Shown here: positions 19,597-28,263 of the stretch, piece after piece
How positions within the stretch are numbered: position 1 is the first letter of the stretch
Layout of the letters: every line of letters begins with the position of its first letter
Assembly (NCBI RefSeq): GCF_000808535.1
Contig: NZ_JWLV01000010.1
Location: forward strand, 186,001-250,000
DNA: 64,000 nucleotides
Source: Vibrio sinaloensis
GTDB lineage: Bacteria > Pseudomonadota > Gammaproteobacteria > Enterobacterales > Vibrionaceae
Direction: 5' to 3'
The notes under the pieces: model-generated
Told to the model about the DNA's origin: nothing
The model's database searches: none
Seen by the model: the letters and a program-made list of their open reading frames with translations, nothing else
Translations under genes and position numbers: made by a program

Positions 19597-20274
19597 CTAC
19601 CCCTGCCTGCGCCATGGAAAGGGCAAGATAACCGGCTGGCTGGGCTGCACTGTCAAAGATGGCCAGTAATGGCGCATATCCAGTACAAAGCTGCCGTGTG
19701 GCCACCCTCCTTTACGTTTGGTTATCGCCACTTCAAGACCAAGGGCATGGGGCTGTAATGTCATGCTTAAGCTAACAGGAAGCGAGAAGCGATTTTTTTG
19801 CCCCGACTTAAAGAGAAAAGAGAGGCTGTTGCCCGTTTCGCTCGCGACTTGCAACCGCCGAGCTTGGTGAACTTCGATTTCTGTCGCCCAGAGCAAAACA
19901 TTACTGCATGCACCGCTTCTTAAGCATTGCTCTGCGGCCCACAACGCTTCTTTTTGGCTTTTGGGATAAATGAGTAGGGCTTTATTACAATCGATGCCTT
20001 GTGAAGCAAGGTGCTGCGCGCATAGGTAACCCGGCGGTTGAATGAATACCGCTAAGCGCTCTTGGCTAGTCTGTTGTAGGTGTGGAATCAGCAAACGTAG
20101 TTCACCAATTCCCTGCGGCGATTGTAATTCAACAACGCCATGTTTAGGGAATCCACCTTCTAGCTTTTGGTCGAGTAACGAGTACCCCGTTGTGTAATAG
20201 TCTTGAGACTCGGGAGTCTGGTTACCCTGCCAAAGCCACTGTTTCTGCTTGAGATGTTCGATCAGTTCATACAT
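19597..20274 (-). CDS. imuA: Mutasome protein ImuA (RecA/SulA-like)
   Basis: This 225-residue protein resembles the ImuA family, with a RecA-like core. The recognisable segments are SLLDQKLEGGFPKHGVVEL near the N-terminus and FIQPPGYLCAQHL and LLIYPKSQKEALWAAEQ further on. It is the first gene of the operon, and a perfect LexA box lies 11 bases upstream of its start. The precise molecular role is unknown, but in characterised systems it is needed for DnaE2-dependent mutagenesis. Confidence 0.88.
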   Translation of the reverse strand: MYELIEHLKQKQWLWQGNQTPESQDYYTTGYSLLDQKLEGGFPKHGVVELQSPQGIGELRLLIPHLQQTSQERLAVFIQPPGYLCAQHLASQGIDCNKALLIYPKSQKEALWAAEQCLRSGACSNVLLWATEIEVHQARRLQVASETGNSLSFLFKSGQKNRFSLPVSLSMTLQPHALGLEVAITKRKGGWPHGSFVLDMRHYWPSLTVQPSQPVILPFPWRRQG

Positions 20275-20284
20275 AACAAAATAC

Positions 20285-20300
20285 CTGTATATATATACAG
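20285..20300 (-). promoter_or_regulatory. LexA (SOS) box controlling imuA-imuB-dnaE2
   Basis: CTGTATATATATACAG is a perfect CTGT-N8-ACAG palindrome with the alternating AT centre of the strongest SOS boxes. It lies directly upstream of the imuA start, so LexA should repress the whole mutasome operon until DNA damage. Confidence 0.95.
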
Positions 20301-20353
20301 TATAATTGTTTGTGAACTATCGGCAATAGCGAGACGAGTCGAGCGGATAAAAA

Positions 20354-20390
20354 AACGCCTTGTGTTTCTGAGTTGAGAACACAAGGCGTT
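20354..20390 (-). terminator. Rho-independent terminator of yciK
   Basis: A perfect 13-base stem (AACGCCTTGTGTT / AACACAAGGCGTT) is followed on the minus strand by a run of seven Ts. It lies between the yciK stop and the imuA promoter and insulates the SOS operon. Confidence 0.9.
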
Positions 20391-20424
20391 GATTATTATT
20401 TGGAAAATAAATCAGCTGTTCGAG

Positions 20425-21168
20425 TTATTTTTTTGGTTGTGCGTCGATACACTGACCATTCACGTCTTTACTTTCAGGGCTCATCAGGTAGAGGTAAAGC
20501 GGCATAATATCCAGTGGTGTTTTGAGCAAATCGGTATCTTCTGCTGGATAAGCTTTGGCGCGCATTGCGGTGCGAGTGGCACCAGGGTTAATTGCATTCA
20601 CGCGAATGTGTGTATCACTTAACTCATCAGCCAGTACCTGCATCATGCCTTCAGTAGCAAACTTAGACATCGCGTACGTGCCCCAAAAAGCGCGACCGCT
20701 GTGACCTACTGTTGAAGAGGTGAACACAATACGCGCGTCGTCTGATTTGTGCAGTAGCGGCAAAATCGCTTGAGTCATCAAGAATTGTGCTTTCACATTG
20801 ACCTGCATAATATCGTCGTAAGTATCTTCACCGATTTGATCAAATGGGCTGATGACTCCCAATAGGCTGGCATTGTGTAAAACGCCATCTAAGCGACCAA
20901 ATTGACCTTCAATGGTATCCGCCATATCAAGGTAGTTTTGCTTGGTTGCCCCTTTCATATCCAGTGGAATAATGGCTGGCTGAGGGTAACCTGCCGCTTC
21001 AATTTCGTCGTAGGTCTGCTCCAGCTTTTTCACTGTACGACCAAGCAAGATCACCGTAGCACCACGCTCTGCATAAGAGAGTGCCGCTTGCTTACCGATA
21101 CCCGCGCCCGCGCCAGTAACCAAGATGACTTTGCCTTTCAGGGCATCTGAAGAAACAGCATAATCCAC
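20425..21168 (-). CDS. yciK: YciK-family short-chain oxidoreductase
   Basis: This 247-residue SDR has the cofactor motif TGAGAGIGKQAA near residue 20, HNASLLG, and the active site FTSSTV with Y-x-x-x-K in GTYAMSKFATEGMM. It matches the YciK subfamily (start MDYAVSSDALKGKVILVTG). The substrate is unknown. It is divergent from sohB, and in E. coli yciK and sohB are also close neighbours. Confidence 0.88.
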   Translation of the reverse strand: MDYAVSSDALKGKVILVTGAGAGIGKQAALSYAERGATVILLGRTVKKLEQTYDEIEAAGYPQPAIIPLDMKGATKQNYLDMADTIEGQFGRLDGVLHNASLLGVISPFDQIGEDTYDDIMQVNVKAQFLMTQAILPLLHKSDDARIVFTSSTVGHSGRAFWGTYAMSKFATEGMMQVLADELSDTHIRVNAINPGATRTAMRAKAYPAEDTDLLKTPLDIMPLYLYLMSPESKDVNGQCIDAQPKK

Positions 21169-21258
21169 GATCTGTATCCTTATTGTAATGATTTACTTTA
21201 TGATTCCGTAAGATGGTGGTTACAATACACTAATTCGCACTATTAGAGGATAATCGCA

Positions 21259-22320
21259 TTGGAATTTTTATTGGACTATGGCCTGTTTTTGGCCAAGATT
21301 GTGACTGTTGTGGTCGCGATTGTAGCGATTCTAGTTTTTGCCAAAGCGGTAGGCGGTAAAAGCGGCGGCGCGAAGGGTGAACTGGAAATTACCAACCTCA
21401 CTGAGCAGCATAAAAACACGGTTGAGCAGTTAGAGCACCATCTGCACGATGCCGCTTTCATTAAAGCGCGTGACAAAGCAGAGAAGAAGCAAGAAAAAGA
21501 GAAAAACAAATCACGAGAGAAAGAGATCAAGAAAGCCTCAAAAGAGGGCGATCTGGACAGCAAACGTGAGCCTCACTTATTTGTTTTGGATTTCAAAGGC
21601 AGCATTGATGCTAAAGAAGTCGCTTCGCTACGTGAAGAGGTGACTGCGATTCTAGCGGTGGCACGTGAAGGCGATGAAGTACTACTGAGGCTGGAATCTG
21701 GTGGTGGTATGGTTCACGGCTATGGATTGGCGTCATCACAGCTTGATCGAATTAAAGCCGCGAATTTGCCACTCACAATTGCCGTGGATAAAGTCGCGGC
21801 CAGTGGCGGTTACATGATGGCGTGTATCGCCGATAAAATTGTCTCTGCACCGTTTGCGATTGTGGGTTCAATTGGTGTGATTGCCCAATTGCCGAACTTC
21901 AATAAAGTACTGAAAAAATACGACATTGAGTATGAGCAGCTAACAGCAGGCGAATACAAACGTACTTTGACTATGTTTGGCGAAAACACCGATAAGGCGC
22001 GTGAGAAATTCAAGCAAGAGTTGGAAGAAACCCACGGTCTGTTCAAAGACTTTATCCGTGAACGTCGCCCAGAACTCGAGTTAGACAAAGTTGCGACAGG
22101 GGAACATTGGTTCGGAACTCAAGCCCACGAGCTTGGTTTAGTTGATGAAATTAAGACCTCTGATGACCTTGTTGTGGCAGCATGCAAAGATAAAACCGTA
22201 CTTGCTATTCATTACGTTGAGAAGAGGAAGCTGACCTCTAAGCTTGCTGGCATGGCAGGTGAGGCTGCAGACAACGTACTGATGAAGCTGATCGACCGCG
22301 GACAGCGCCCAATCGTCTAA
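21259..22320 (+). CDS. sohB: Probable inner-membrane protease SohB
   Basis: This 353-residue S49 (SppA-like) serine protease has an N-terminal membrane helix (about 8-30), a charged linker (about 70-105) and the protease domain. The nucleophile serine is in KVAASGGYMMA and the general-base lysine in AGEYKRTLTMFGENT. The start is TTG 21259, giving MEFLLDYGLFLAKIV; the preceding AGAGGA supports it and no in-frame ATG exists nearby. It has a periplasmic-facing active site in the family. The precise substrate is unknown. Confidence 0.93.
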   Translation: MEFLLDYGLFLAKIVTVVVAIVAILVFAKAVGGKSGGAKGELEITNLTEQHKNTVEQLEHHLHDAAFIKARDKAEKKQEKEKNKSREKEIKKASKEGDLDSKREPHLFVLDFKGSIDAKEVASLREEVTAILAVAREGDEVLLRLESGGGMVHGYGLASSQLDRIKAANLPLTIAVDKVAASGGYMMACIADKIVSAPFAIVGSIGVIAQLPNFNKVLKKYDIEYEQLTAGEYKRTLTMFGENTDKAREKFKQELEETHGLFKDFIRERRPELELDKVATGEHWFGTQAHELGLVDEIKTSDDLVVAACKDKTVLAIHYVEKRKLTSKLAGMAGEAADNVLMKLIDRGQRPIV

Positions 22321-22342
22321 ATAAAGTCACACTTGTAGAATC

Positions 22343-22372
22343 AAAGCGCCTATCGAATGATGGCGCTTTTTT
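22343..22372 (+). terminator. Rho-independent terminator after sohB
   Basis: The stem AAAGCGCC / GGCGCTTT is followed by TTTT, about 20 bases after the sohB stop. Confidence 0.85.
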
Positions 22373-22529
22373 GTATCAGGGGATAACGTGTAGTCATGTT
22401 GGCCACTAGATTCCCGCGAATAGGTGAAATAGAAACTCCCACAAGCCGTAGGGTAACCATTTATAATGTGGTACGCAGGGTATATACTTACTTCATGTCG
22501 GATTTTTACAGAAGTCCTAGGTACACTGG

Positions 22530-23012
22530 ATGTTAATTAAAAAACAAGAAGCGCCACACGATATGCAAATAGGCGCTCGATTTGAAACAAAAAAACATGG
22601 CTATGTTACGGTAATTGAATACTACAACACGCATACCGTTATTGTGGCGTTTGAAAATACCGGAAATATTCGTTCTATTACTGCGGCAAAACTGCGCAGT
22701 GGACAAGTTTCTGATCGTTCTGTTCCACCTCAGTCGTCGATGGTCGGTGAAAGAGTCGAGTCAGTTAAGCATGGCATTTTAACTATTATTCAAGTTGAGT
22801 CTGAGAACATTGTGGTTCTTGAAAATGAGCATGGTGAAGAAATTCGTATGTTACTTCCCGCCGTGCAAAAATTACGAGATAGAGTAGAAGAAGACACAGA
22901 ATGCTCTAAACCTGAAATGCCCACATCTTTAAGCGCTCTAACTAAAAGAAATAAAAAGACCAAAGATGTTAATAGTCTTTTGAAGAAAATGCTTTCCGAC
23001 TACGGGAAATAA
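22530..23012 (+). CDS. Unknown protein with an internal duplication
   Basis: This 160-residue protein has two related segments of about 45 residues: IGARFETKKHGYVTVIEYYN at about residues 13-32 and VGERVESVKHGILTIIQVES at about 73-92. Each has the pattern xGxRxExxKHGxxTxI followed by a V-rich strand and ENxG/EHGEE, so the gene probably arose by a tandem domain duplication. The small all-beta look recalls SH3/KOW-type folds, but I do not recognise the family. The C-terminus is basic (KRNKKTKDVNSLLKKML). ATG 22530 or ATG 22563 could be the start. It stands alone. Confidence 0.6.
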   Translation: MLIKKQEAPHDMQIGARFETKKHGYVTVIEYYNTHTVIVAFENTGNIRSITAAKLRSGQVSDRSVPPQSSMVGERVESVKHGILTIIQVESENIVVLENEHGEEIRMLLPAVQKLRDRVEEDTECSKPEMPTSLSALTKRNKKTKDVNSLLKKMLSDYGK

Positions 23013-23153
23013 CCACAGCTATTATTTAACACCGTTCATAACGCCAGATCACACTTTATTTTTCTCTCGATATTATTTATTTCAAACATGCTTTTTGTTT
23101 ACCGCTCCTTTCGAGGTGTTAGTGACAAATTGTGTGTTTGAAACTTCATTTTG

Positions 23154-23169
23154 CGTGATCTTGGTCACG
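23154..23169 (+). promoter_or_regulatory. Candidate CRP-binding site upstream of the ascorbate-type PTS operon
   Basis: CGTGA-TCTTGG-TCACG is a perfect inverted repeat with CRP spacing, 121 bases before the first PTS gene. The position suits class I activation of a promoter near 23200-23250. The rest of the 277-base gap shows no gene. Confidence 0.6.
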
Positions 23170-23289
23170 AGGTCATTTTGGTTTTGTGATGGTGATCTAT
23201 TCTGTTTTGGGGCGATTTGGATATTATCCATCTCAACGAATAAACGAAAGCACACAGCTTTCTGATTAAAACCCTACGAGAAGAATATT

Positions 23290-23559
23290 ATGAAAAAGAT
23301 TATGGTTGTATGCGGTAATGGCCTTGGTACTTCATTGATGATGGAGATGGCCGTTAAAGAAGTTGCAGGAAAAATTGGTCTGGATGCAGAGGTAGATCAT
23401 GAAGATCTCTCTTCAGCAGCATCAAGTAGTGCTGATATTTGGGTAGCCGCAACTGATGTCGCAAACCAATTAGCTGAAGCGGGTAAAACAAATATTGTTA
23501 GCCTAGCAAATATTTTTGATAAAGCGTCTATTGAAGAACAATTAAAAACTTTCATGTAA
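23290..23559 (+). CDS. ulaB: PTS EIIB, ascorbate (UlaB/SgaB) type
   Basis: This 89-residue protein has the phosphorylatable Cys8 in VVCGNGLGTSLMMEM, the hallmark of the lactose/ascorbate EIIB fold. It is the first gene of a three-gene operon with EIIC and EIIA of the L-ascorbate family. No dissimilation genes accompany the operon here, so the substrate may be ascorbate or a related sugar acid. Confidence 0.82.
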   Translation: MKKIMVVCGNGLGTSLMMEMAVKEVAGKIGLDAEVDHEDLSSAASSSADIWVAATDVANQLAEAGKTNIVSLANIFDKASIEEQLKTFM

Positions 23560-23570
23560 GGAAGTAAATT

Positions 23571-24827
23571 ATGGCTAATTTCTTTGAATTCATGCTTGGC
23601 TTATTAAAAGAGCCAGCAATCATGGTTGGTTTAATTGCTTTTGTTGGATTGATTGCACAAAAGTCAGATATATCAACCGTTTTGAAAGGCACTATTAAAA
23701 CCGTCATGGGTTTCCTAATTTTAGGTTTTGGTGCGGGTGCACTTGTTGGTGCGCTAAATCATTTTTCAACGGTATTTACCGAAGCATTTGGTGTAAGTGG
23801 TGTTATTCCAAATAACGAAGCAATCGTAGCATTAGCTCAAGAAGCGTTTGGCTACGAAATGGCATTAATTATGTTCTTTGCTTTCGTAGTAAATATTCTA
23901 TTGGCTCGTTTTACTCCGTTAAAATATATTTTCTTAACGGGCCACCACACTATGTTCATGTCTATGCTTGTTGCTGTAATCCTATCTACAGCGGGCATCA
24001 AAGGCACTGTATTAGTGGCTATGGGCTCTGTGATAGTAGGCTCGCTGATGGTGATCATGCCAGCACTTGCTCAGAAATACACTGAGAAAGTCATGGGCAC
24101 TGACCAGCTTGCAATGGGTCACTTCTCTACGTTTTCTTACCTGGTATCTGGTTACATTGGTAGCAAGTTTGGTGATACGTCGAAAACAACAGAAGACATT
24201 AATGTACCTAAGAGCTTAATGTTTCTACGTGATACACCAGTAGCGGTCGCGACAACCATGGCAATCTTCTTCATGTTTGCTTCTATCATCGCTGGTGGTG
24301 AGTTTGTTGAAACCGTATCAGGTGGTCAAAACTGGGTAGTATTCACCTTTATGCAATCTTTAACATTCGCAGGTGGTGTCTACATCGTACTGCAAGGTGT
24401 GAAGATGCTAATTGCAGAAATTGTTCCAGCGTTTAAAGGTATCTCTGACAAGCTCGTACCAGGTGCAAAACCAGCACTAGACTGTCCAATGGTATTCCCA
24501 GTTGCACCAAATGCGGTACTTATCGGTTTCCTATCATCGTTTGCCGCAGGTCTTGTCGCGATGGGTATCCAAGGCATGTTTGATTGGACGATTATCGTTG
24601 CAGGTGTTGTGCCTCACTTCTTCGTGGGCGGTGCGGCAGGCGTTTACGGTAACGCAACAGGTGGTCTACGCGGTGCAATTCTAGGTTCGTTCACACAAGG
24701 CCTGTGTATCTCGTTCCTACCAATGCTTCTTCTTCCGGTTCTTGGTGGCCTAGGTCTTGAAGCAACAACATTCGCTGACTTTGACTTCGGTGTGGTTGGT
24801 CTGATTCTAGGGTGGTTAGTATCATGA
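23571..24827 (+). CDS. ulaA: PTS EIIC, ascorbate (UlaA/SgaT) type
   Basis: This 418-residue integral membrane protein has about 11 hydrophobic segments and belongs to the AG-superfamily EIIC proteins. Typical features are ILLARFTPLKYIFLTGHH and the conserved PHFFVGGAAGVYGNATGG loop. It starts 11 bases after ulaB and its TGA overlaps the next ATG (ATGA). Together with EIIB and EIIA it should import and phosphorylate a sugar acid. Confidence 0.88.
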   Translation: MANFFEFMLGLLKEPAIMVGLIAFVGLIAQKSDISTVLKGTIKTVMGFLILGFGAGALVGALNHFSTVFTEAFGVSGVIPNNEAIVALAQEAFGYEMALIMFFAFVVNILLARFTPLKYIFLTGHHTMFMSMLVAVILSTAGIKGTVLVAMGSVIVGSLMVIMPALAQKYTEKVMGTDQLAMGHFSTFSYLVSGYIGSKFGDTSKTTEDINVPKSLMFLRDTPVAVATTMAIFFMFASIIAGGEFVETVSGGQNWVVFTFMQSLTFAGGVYIVLQGVKMLIAEIVPAFKGISDKLVPGAKPALDCPMVFPVAPNAVLIGFLSSFAAGLVAMGIQGMFDWTIIVAGVVPHFFVGGAAGVYGNATGGLRGAILGSFTQGLCISFLPMLLLPVLGGLGLEATTFADFDFGVVGLILGWLVS

Positions 24828-25270
24828 GCATTATGAATCTGATTGGCGATAACATTGTTATCTCAAACGAGCAAAACTTAACGGTAGACAACGCACTTGA
24901 TATCACTTGTTCTAAGTTGCTTGAGCAGGGCAAGGTGGATGCTACTTACCTAGAGGCGATTAAACAGAAACACAAAGAAATCGGTGCATACTATGTACTG
25001 GCGCCGAAAATCGCAATGCCTCATGCTCGCCCAGAAGATGGTGTCAATGAAGCCGCTCTGCAAATCACAGTGTTTAAGAATGGTGTGGATTTAGAGTCCG
25101 AAGATAACGGTGATGTGTTTTTCTCCGTCACTTTGGCTGCGCTAGATTCAGACAGTCATATTCAAACGATTGTTGCGTTGTCTGAGCTGTTTCAAAACGA
25201 TGATGACATTGACGCGATCATTAGTGCAGAAAACGAATCGGCTATTGCTGAGATTCTAAATAAGTACTAA
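24824..25270 (+). CDS. ulaC: PTS EIIA, ascorbate/mannitol-fructose (UlaC) type
   Basis: This 148-residue EIIA domain has the active-site histidine in KIAMPHARPEDGV. ATG 24824 overlaps the ulaA TGA by four bases, giving translational coupling. It passes phosphate from HPr to EIIB. It is the third gene of the operon and a terminator follows. Confidence 0.85.
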   Translation: MSIMNLIGDNIVISNEQNLTVDNALDITCSKLLEQGKVDATYLEAIKQKHKEIGAYYVLAPKIAMPHARPEDGVNEAALQITVFKNGVDLESEDNGDVFFSVTLAALDSDSHIQTIVALSELFQNDDDIDAIISAENESAIAEILNKY

Positions 25271-25301
25271 CGAAATAGTTCCCCCTTACTGAAAAGTATC
25301 A

Positions 25302-25330
25302 AGCCCTCGCTAGTCACGAGGGCTTTTTCA
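25302..25330 (+). terminator. Rho-independent terminator after the ascorbate-type PTS operon
   Basis: The stem AGCCCTCG / CGAGGGCT is followed by TTTTT. No catabolic gene lies between ulaC and this hairpin. Confidence 0.85.
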
Positions 25331-25343
25331 TTATGAGGCGAAT

Positions 25344-25374
25344 AAAAAACGCTCCTGAGTGAGGAGCGTTTTGA
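25344..25374 (-). terminator. Rho-independent terminator of rhlE
   Basis: The stem AAAACGCTCCT / AGGAGCGTTTT is followed on the minus strand by a T tract, just beyond the rhlE stop. Confidence 0.85.
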
Positions 25375-25382
25375 TTTAAATC

Positions 25383-26831
25383 TTATTGAGCTTTCGCTTG
25401 GCCGCTTGGTTTGCGATTGGCTGGTTTACGGCGTTGCTGACCGTTTCCGCTATTGCCAGCGTTGTTGCTCTTTGGCTTGGTGTTTGATGGTTTACGTTTT
25501 GATTGACCACTGTTACCACGGTTTTCTCCGTTTGGCTTGTTGTGACCAAAGTGACGCTTGTTTTTACCAGCAGGTTTATTGCCACGAGCGTTATCACCTG
25601 AGCGTTGACCGTCCTGATGATCTACTTTTGGCTTTTTCGGTTTTTTGGGCTTCTTCGCTTTAATTGGTCGCGTATCCAATTTTGATTCAGGCAGTTCGTT
25701 TGTCGGTTTGAAGCCTTCCAATTCAAGGCGAGGAAGAACTTGCTGAATTAAACGCTCGATGCCAAACAGCTCGCTGGCTTCTGCGGCTTCTACTAAGGAG
25801 TACGCTTTACCCACTTCTCCCGCACGACCAGTACGACCGATGCGGTGCACGTAGTCTTCCGATACGTTTGGCAGCTCAAAGTTAACTACTTGCGGCAGCT
25901 GAGGGATGTCGATACCACGTGCGGCAATATCTGTTGCAACCAGAACTTTTACTTCACCCGATTTAAAATCTGCTAGAGCGCGAGTACGAGCGCCTTGGCT
26001 CTTGTTACCGTGAATTGGCGCCGCGGTAATGCCTTCTTTGTTGAGGAAAAAGGCTAAGCGGTTAGCGCCATGCTTGGTTCGACAGAACACTAGGGTTTGC
26101 TTCCAATCACCGTCTTTGATCATCTTCACCAACATTGGCGCTTTTTTGCGTTTGTCTGCTGGGTAGATGCTTTGTTCAATGGTAACCGCAGTGGAGTTCT
26201 CTTTGCTTACTGAAACTTCGATTGGGTCATTAACCAAGCCTTTGGCGAGCTCGCGAATCTCCGCAGAAAAGGTTGCAGAAAAAAGCAGGTTTTGACGCTT
26301 AGCAGGCAGCAAAGCCAGAATCTTACGAATGTCACGAATGAAACCCATATCTAGCATGCGATCGGCTTCATCCAGAACAAGTACTTCGAGTTGATCAAAC
26401 TTAATCGCTTTTTGTTGGTACAGGTCGAGTAGGCGACCTGGCGTTGCGACCAGCACATCACAGCCTTTACGTAGCTTCATCATTTGTGGGTTCGCTTTCA
26501 CGCCACCAAAAATAACTTGAGACGTAAGACGTTGGTAACGGCTGTATTTGAAAACGTTCTCTTGAACCTGAGCGGCTAGCTCGCGAGTTGGAGTCAGAAC
26601 CAATGCACGGATATGGTTACCTTTTACACGCTGGCCATTATCTAAGCGTTCAAGAATTGGCAGAGTGAAGCCAGCAGTTTTACCTGTACCTGTCTGCGCT
26701 GCCGCCATTACGTCTTTGCCTTGTAATACGGCAGGAATGGCTTGCTCTTGAATTGGGGACGGTTTGTCGTATCCCTGTTCTTCAATCGCTTTAAGAATTG
26801 GGGCAGAAAGGCCTAAAGAGGTAAAACCCAT
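25383..26831 (-). CDS. rhlE: DEAD-box ATP-dependent RNA helicase RhlE
   Basis: This 482-residue helicase has the Q motif, motif [13 protein letters not shown], motif [15 protein letters not shown], motif III LFSATFS and motif [12 protein letters not shown]. The C-terminal 100 residues are a basic, low-complexity tail ([12 protein letters not shown] and many Asn/Gly/Lys/Arg), as in RhlE proteins that remodel RNA in ribosome assembly and mRNA decay. It stands alone with its own terminator. Confidence 0.9.
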   Translation of the reverse strand: MGFTSLGLSAPILKAIEEQGYDKPSPIQEQAIPAVLQGKDVMAAAQTGTGKTAGFTLPILERLDNGQRVKGNHIRALVLTPTRELAAQVQENVFKYSRYQRLTSQVIFGGVKANPQMMKLRKGCDVLVATPGRLLDLYQQKAIKFDQLEVLVLDEADRMLDMGFIRDIRKILALLPAKRQNLLFSATFSAEIRELAKGLVNDPIEVSVSKENSTAVTIEQSIYPADKRKKAPMLVKMIKDGDWKQTLVFCRTKHGANRLAFFLNKEGITAAPIHGNKSQGARTRALADFKSGEVKVLVATDIAARGIDIPQLPQVVNFELPNVSEDYVHRIGRTGRAGEVGKAYSLVEAAEASELFGIERLIQQVLPRLELEGFKPTNELPESKLDTRPIKAKKPKKPKKPKVDHQDGQRSGDNARGNKPAGKNKRHFGHNKPNGENRGNSGQSKRKPSNTKPKSNNAGNSGNGQQRRKPANRKPSGQAKAQ

Positions 26832-26926
26832 ATATTGTTCTCTGTATGAAGTGACTCGCGGCTCGAATTAGCGGGCGAGAAAAAGGGCGCCATTCTGAGC
26901 CCTTTAGGTAATAACATCAACACAAA

Positions 26927-27493
26927 TTATCGTTCATTGTTTGATAAGTGGCCAAGCAAAGGCGGTTTGGTTGCGAAAAAGCCGAGTATCAATCCGCTAA
27001 GTGCACCATACATATGGGCTTCCACGGCGACGCGTGCTTGAATCAGTTCAGACGTGGACTGGGAAGCACCCATCGTCATCTCCCACGTCACCTTGGCAAG
27101 AACACCGATTACCAGTAGCCAACTGCTTTTTCGACCATTGAGAGCTTCTTGCAAAGCAAAATAGGCGAATAAACCGTGCAGCACACCTGAGAGGCCGACA
27201 TAGCTGGTCATATCGCTAAATAAATTGAGTAAACCAACCGCTAGGCTTATGAAGAATAAAGCAAAAATAAAGCTGCGGTGCTCAGGCTTAAAAATAAAGT
27301 GGATGACCCAAAGGCCTGCTAAATTCATGACTAGGTGTGCAAAGTTGGTATGGGTGAAGTTTCCTGATAGGATTCGCCACCATTGACCCTCAGAAATCCA
27401 TTGGCGATGCCACTCAGTGAGTGAAGCAAGAGGTTCAAACTGCAGTCCTAAACAAACTAAACTGACAGCTATTAACGGAAAATAAAAACGCAC
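26927..27493 (-). CDS. rrtA: Rhombosortase (rhomboid-family intramembrane protease)
   Basis: This protein of about 188 residues has six hydrophobic segments and the rhomboid dyad: Ser in YVGLSGVLHGLFAYF and His in VAVEAHMYGALSGLILG. The SGVLHG form of the serine motif and the small size match rhombosortase, which processes GlyGly-CTERM tails of type II-secreted proteins in Vibrio and Shewanella. The start is uncertain: GTG 27493 gives MRFYFPLIAV and just avoids the divergent gene, whereas TTG 27517 would overlap it. It is head-to-head with the DTW-domain gene. Confidence 0.75.
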   Translation of the reverse strand: MRFYFPLIAVSLVCLGLQFEPLASLTEWHRQWISEGQWWRILSGNFTHTNFAHLVMNLAGLWVIHFIFKPEHRSFIFALFFISLAVGLLNLFSDMTSYVGLSGVLHGLFAYFALQEALNGRKSSWLLVIGVLAKVTWEMTMGASQSTSELIQARVAVEAHMYGALSGLILGFFATKPPLLGHLSNNER

Positions 27494-27496
27494 TCT

Positions 27497-28105
27497 ATGT
27501 CTCGATACTGTTCTCAATGTGGAAAATCACTCAAAGCGTGTATTTGCGAGTGGATACAAAGCCTACCCTCGAAGGTAGAGTTGGTCATTCTACAGCATCC
27601 CAGTGAAACGAACAGGCCTATGGGTACCGCGCGGATATTAAGTTTGTCTCTTGCCAATAGCTATTGCTTCGTTGATGAAAACTTTTCCGAGCACTCGGAG
27701 CTCAATCAATTACTGGCAGAAGAAGGGGTTCACCATTTTGTCCTCTATCCCGGTGAAGGGGCGCACAGTCATCAGCAAGTGTCAAGCAAAGTGGCGCAAG
27801 AGCAAAATGTGCGCATTATCTTACTCGATGGGACATGGAAAAAAGCCTATAAGATGTGGCAGTTGTCGAGCAACTTACAGACACTTCCTCTAATTCGGCT
27901 ACCCGAGAATTTGCAAGGCAACTACCGAATCCGTAAAGCGCCGAGCGACAATAGCCTATCAACGGTTGAAGCAGGCTATCATATTCTGCAATTGCTTGAG
28001 CCGGAGGCAGACTTCTCGCCACTGATTAGCGCTTTTAATCAAATGATAGAGTTTCAGATCAAGCAGATGCCTCCCGGCGTGTTTGAAAAAAACTACCTTT
28101 CTTAG
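27497..28105 (+). CDS. tapT: DTW-domain tRNA-uridine aminocarboxypropyltransferase
   Basis: This 202-residue protein starts with a zinc-like cluster (MSRYCSQCGKSLKACICEW) and contains the DTW-type motif ILLDGTWKKAYKMW. The family (E. coli TapT/YfiP) makes acp3U in tRNA using S-adenosylmethionine. The length is slightly below the E. coli protein. Its ATG is 3 bases from the likely rrtA start on the other strand, so each promoter must lie inside the other gene. Confidence 0.8.
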   Translation: MSRYCSQCGKSLKACICEWIQSLPSKVELVILQHPSETNRPMGTARILSLSLANSYCFVDENFSEHSELNQLLAEEGVHHFVLYPGEGAHSHQQVSSKVAQEQNVRIILLDGTWKKAYKMWQLSSNLQTLPLIRLPENLQGNYRIRKAPSDNSLSTVEAGYHILQLLEPEADFSPLISAFNQMIEFQIKQMPPGVFEKNYLS

Positions 28106-28263
28106 CCTTCATTTATTTGATGGCACCGCTGGCTTGATATACATATTCTTATCCAGGAGAGAGTGGCTAACTTGTTGATGTGGTACTAATTGACTAGCAT
28201 AGAGTGTACGTTACTCATCAAAATGGGCGAAAGAATAATTGCCCTGCTCATCAAGGAAGCTGA

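Noticed and set aside
19595..19705. Longer ImuB start at 19705
   Set aside because: The extension only reads through the imuA 3' end; ATG 19594 has a ribosome site and the family N-terminus.
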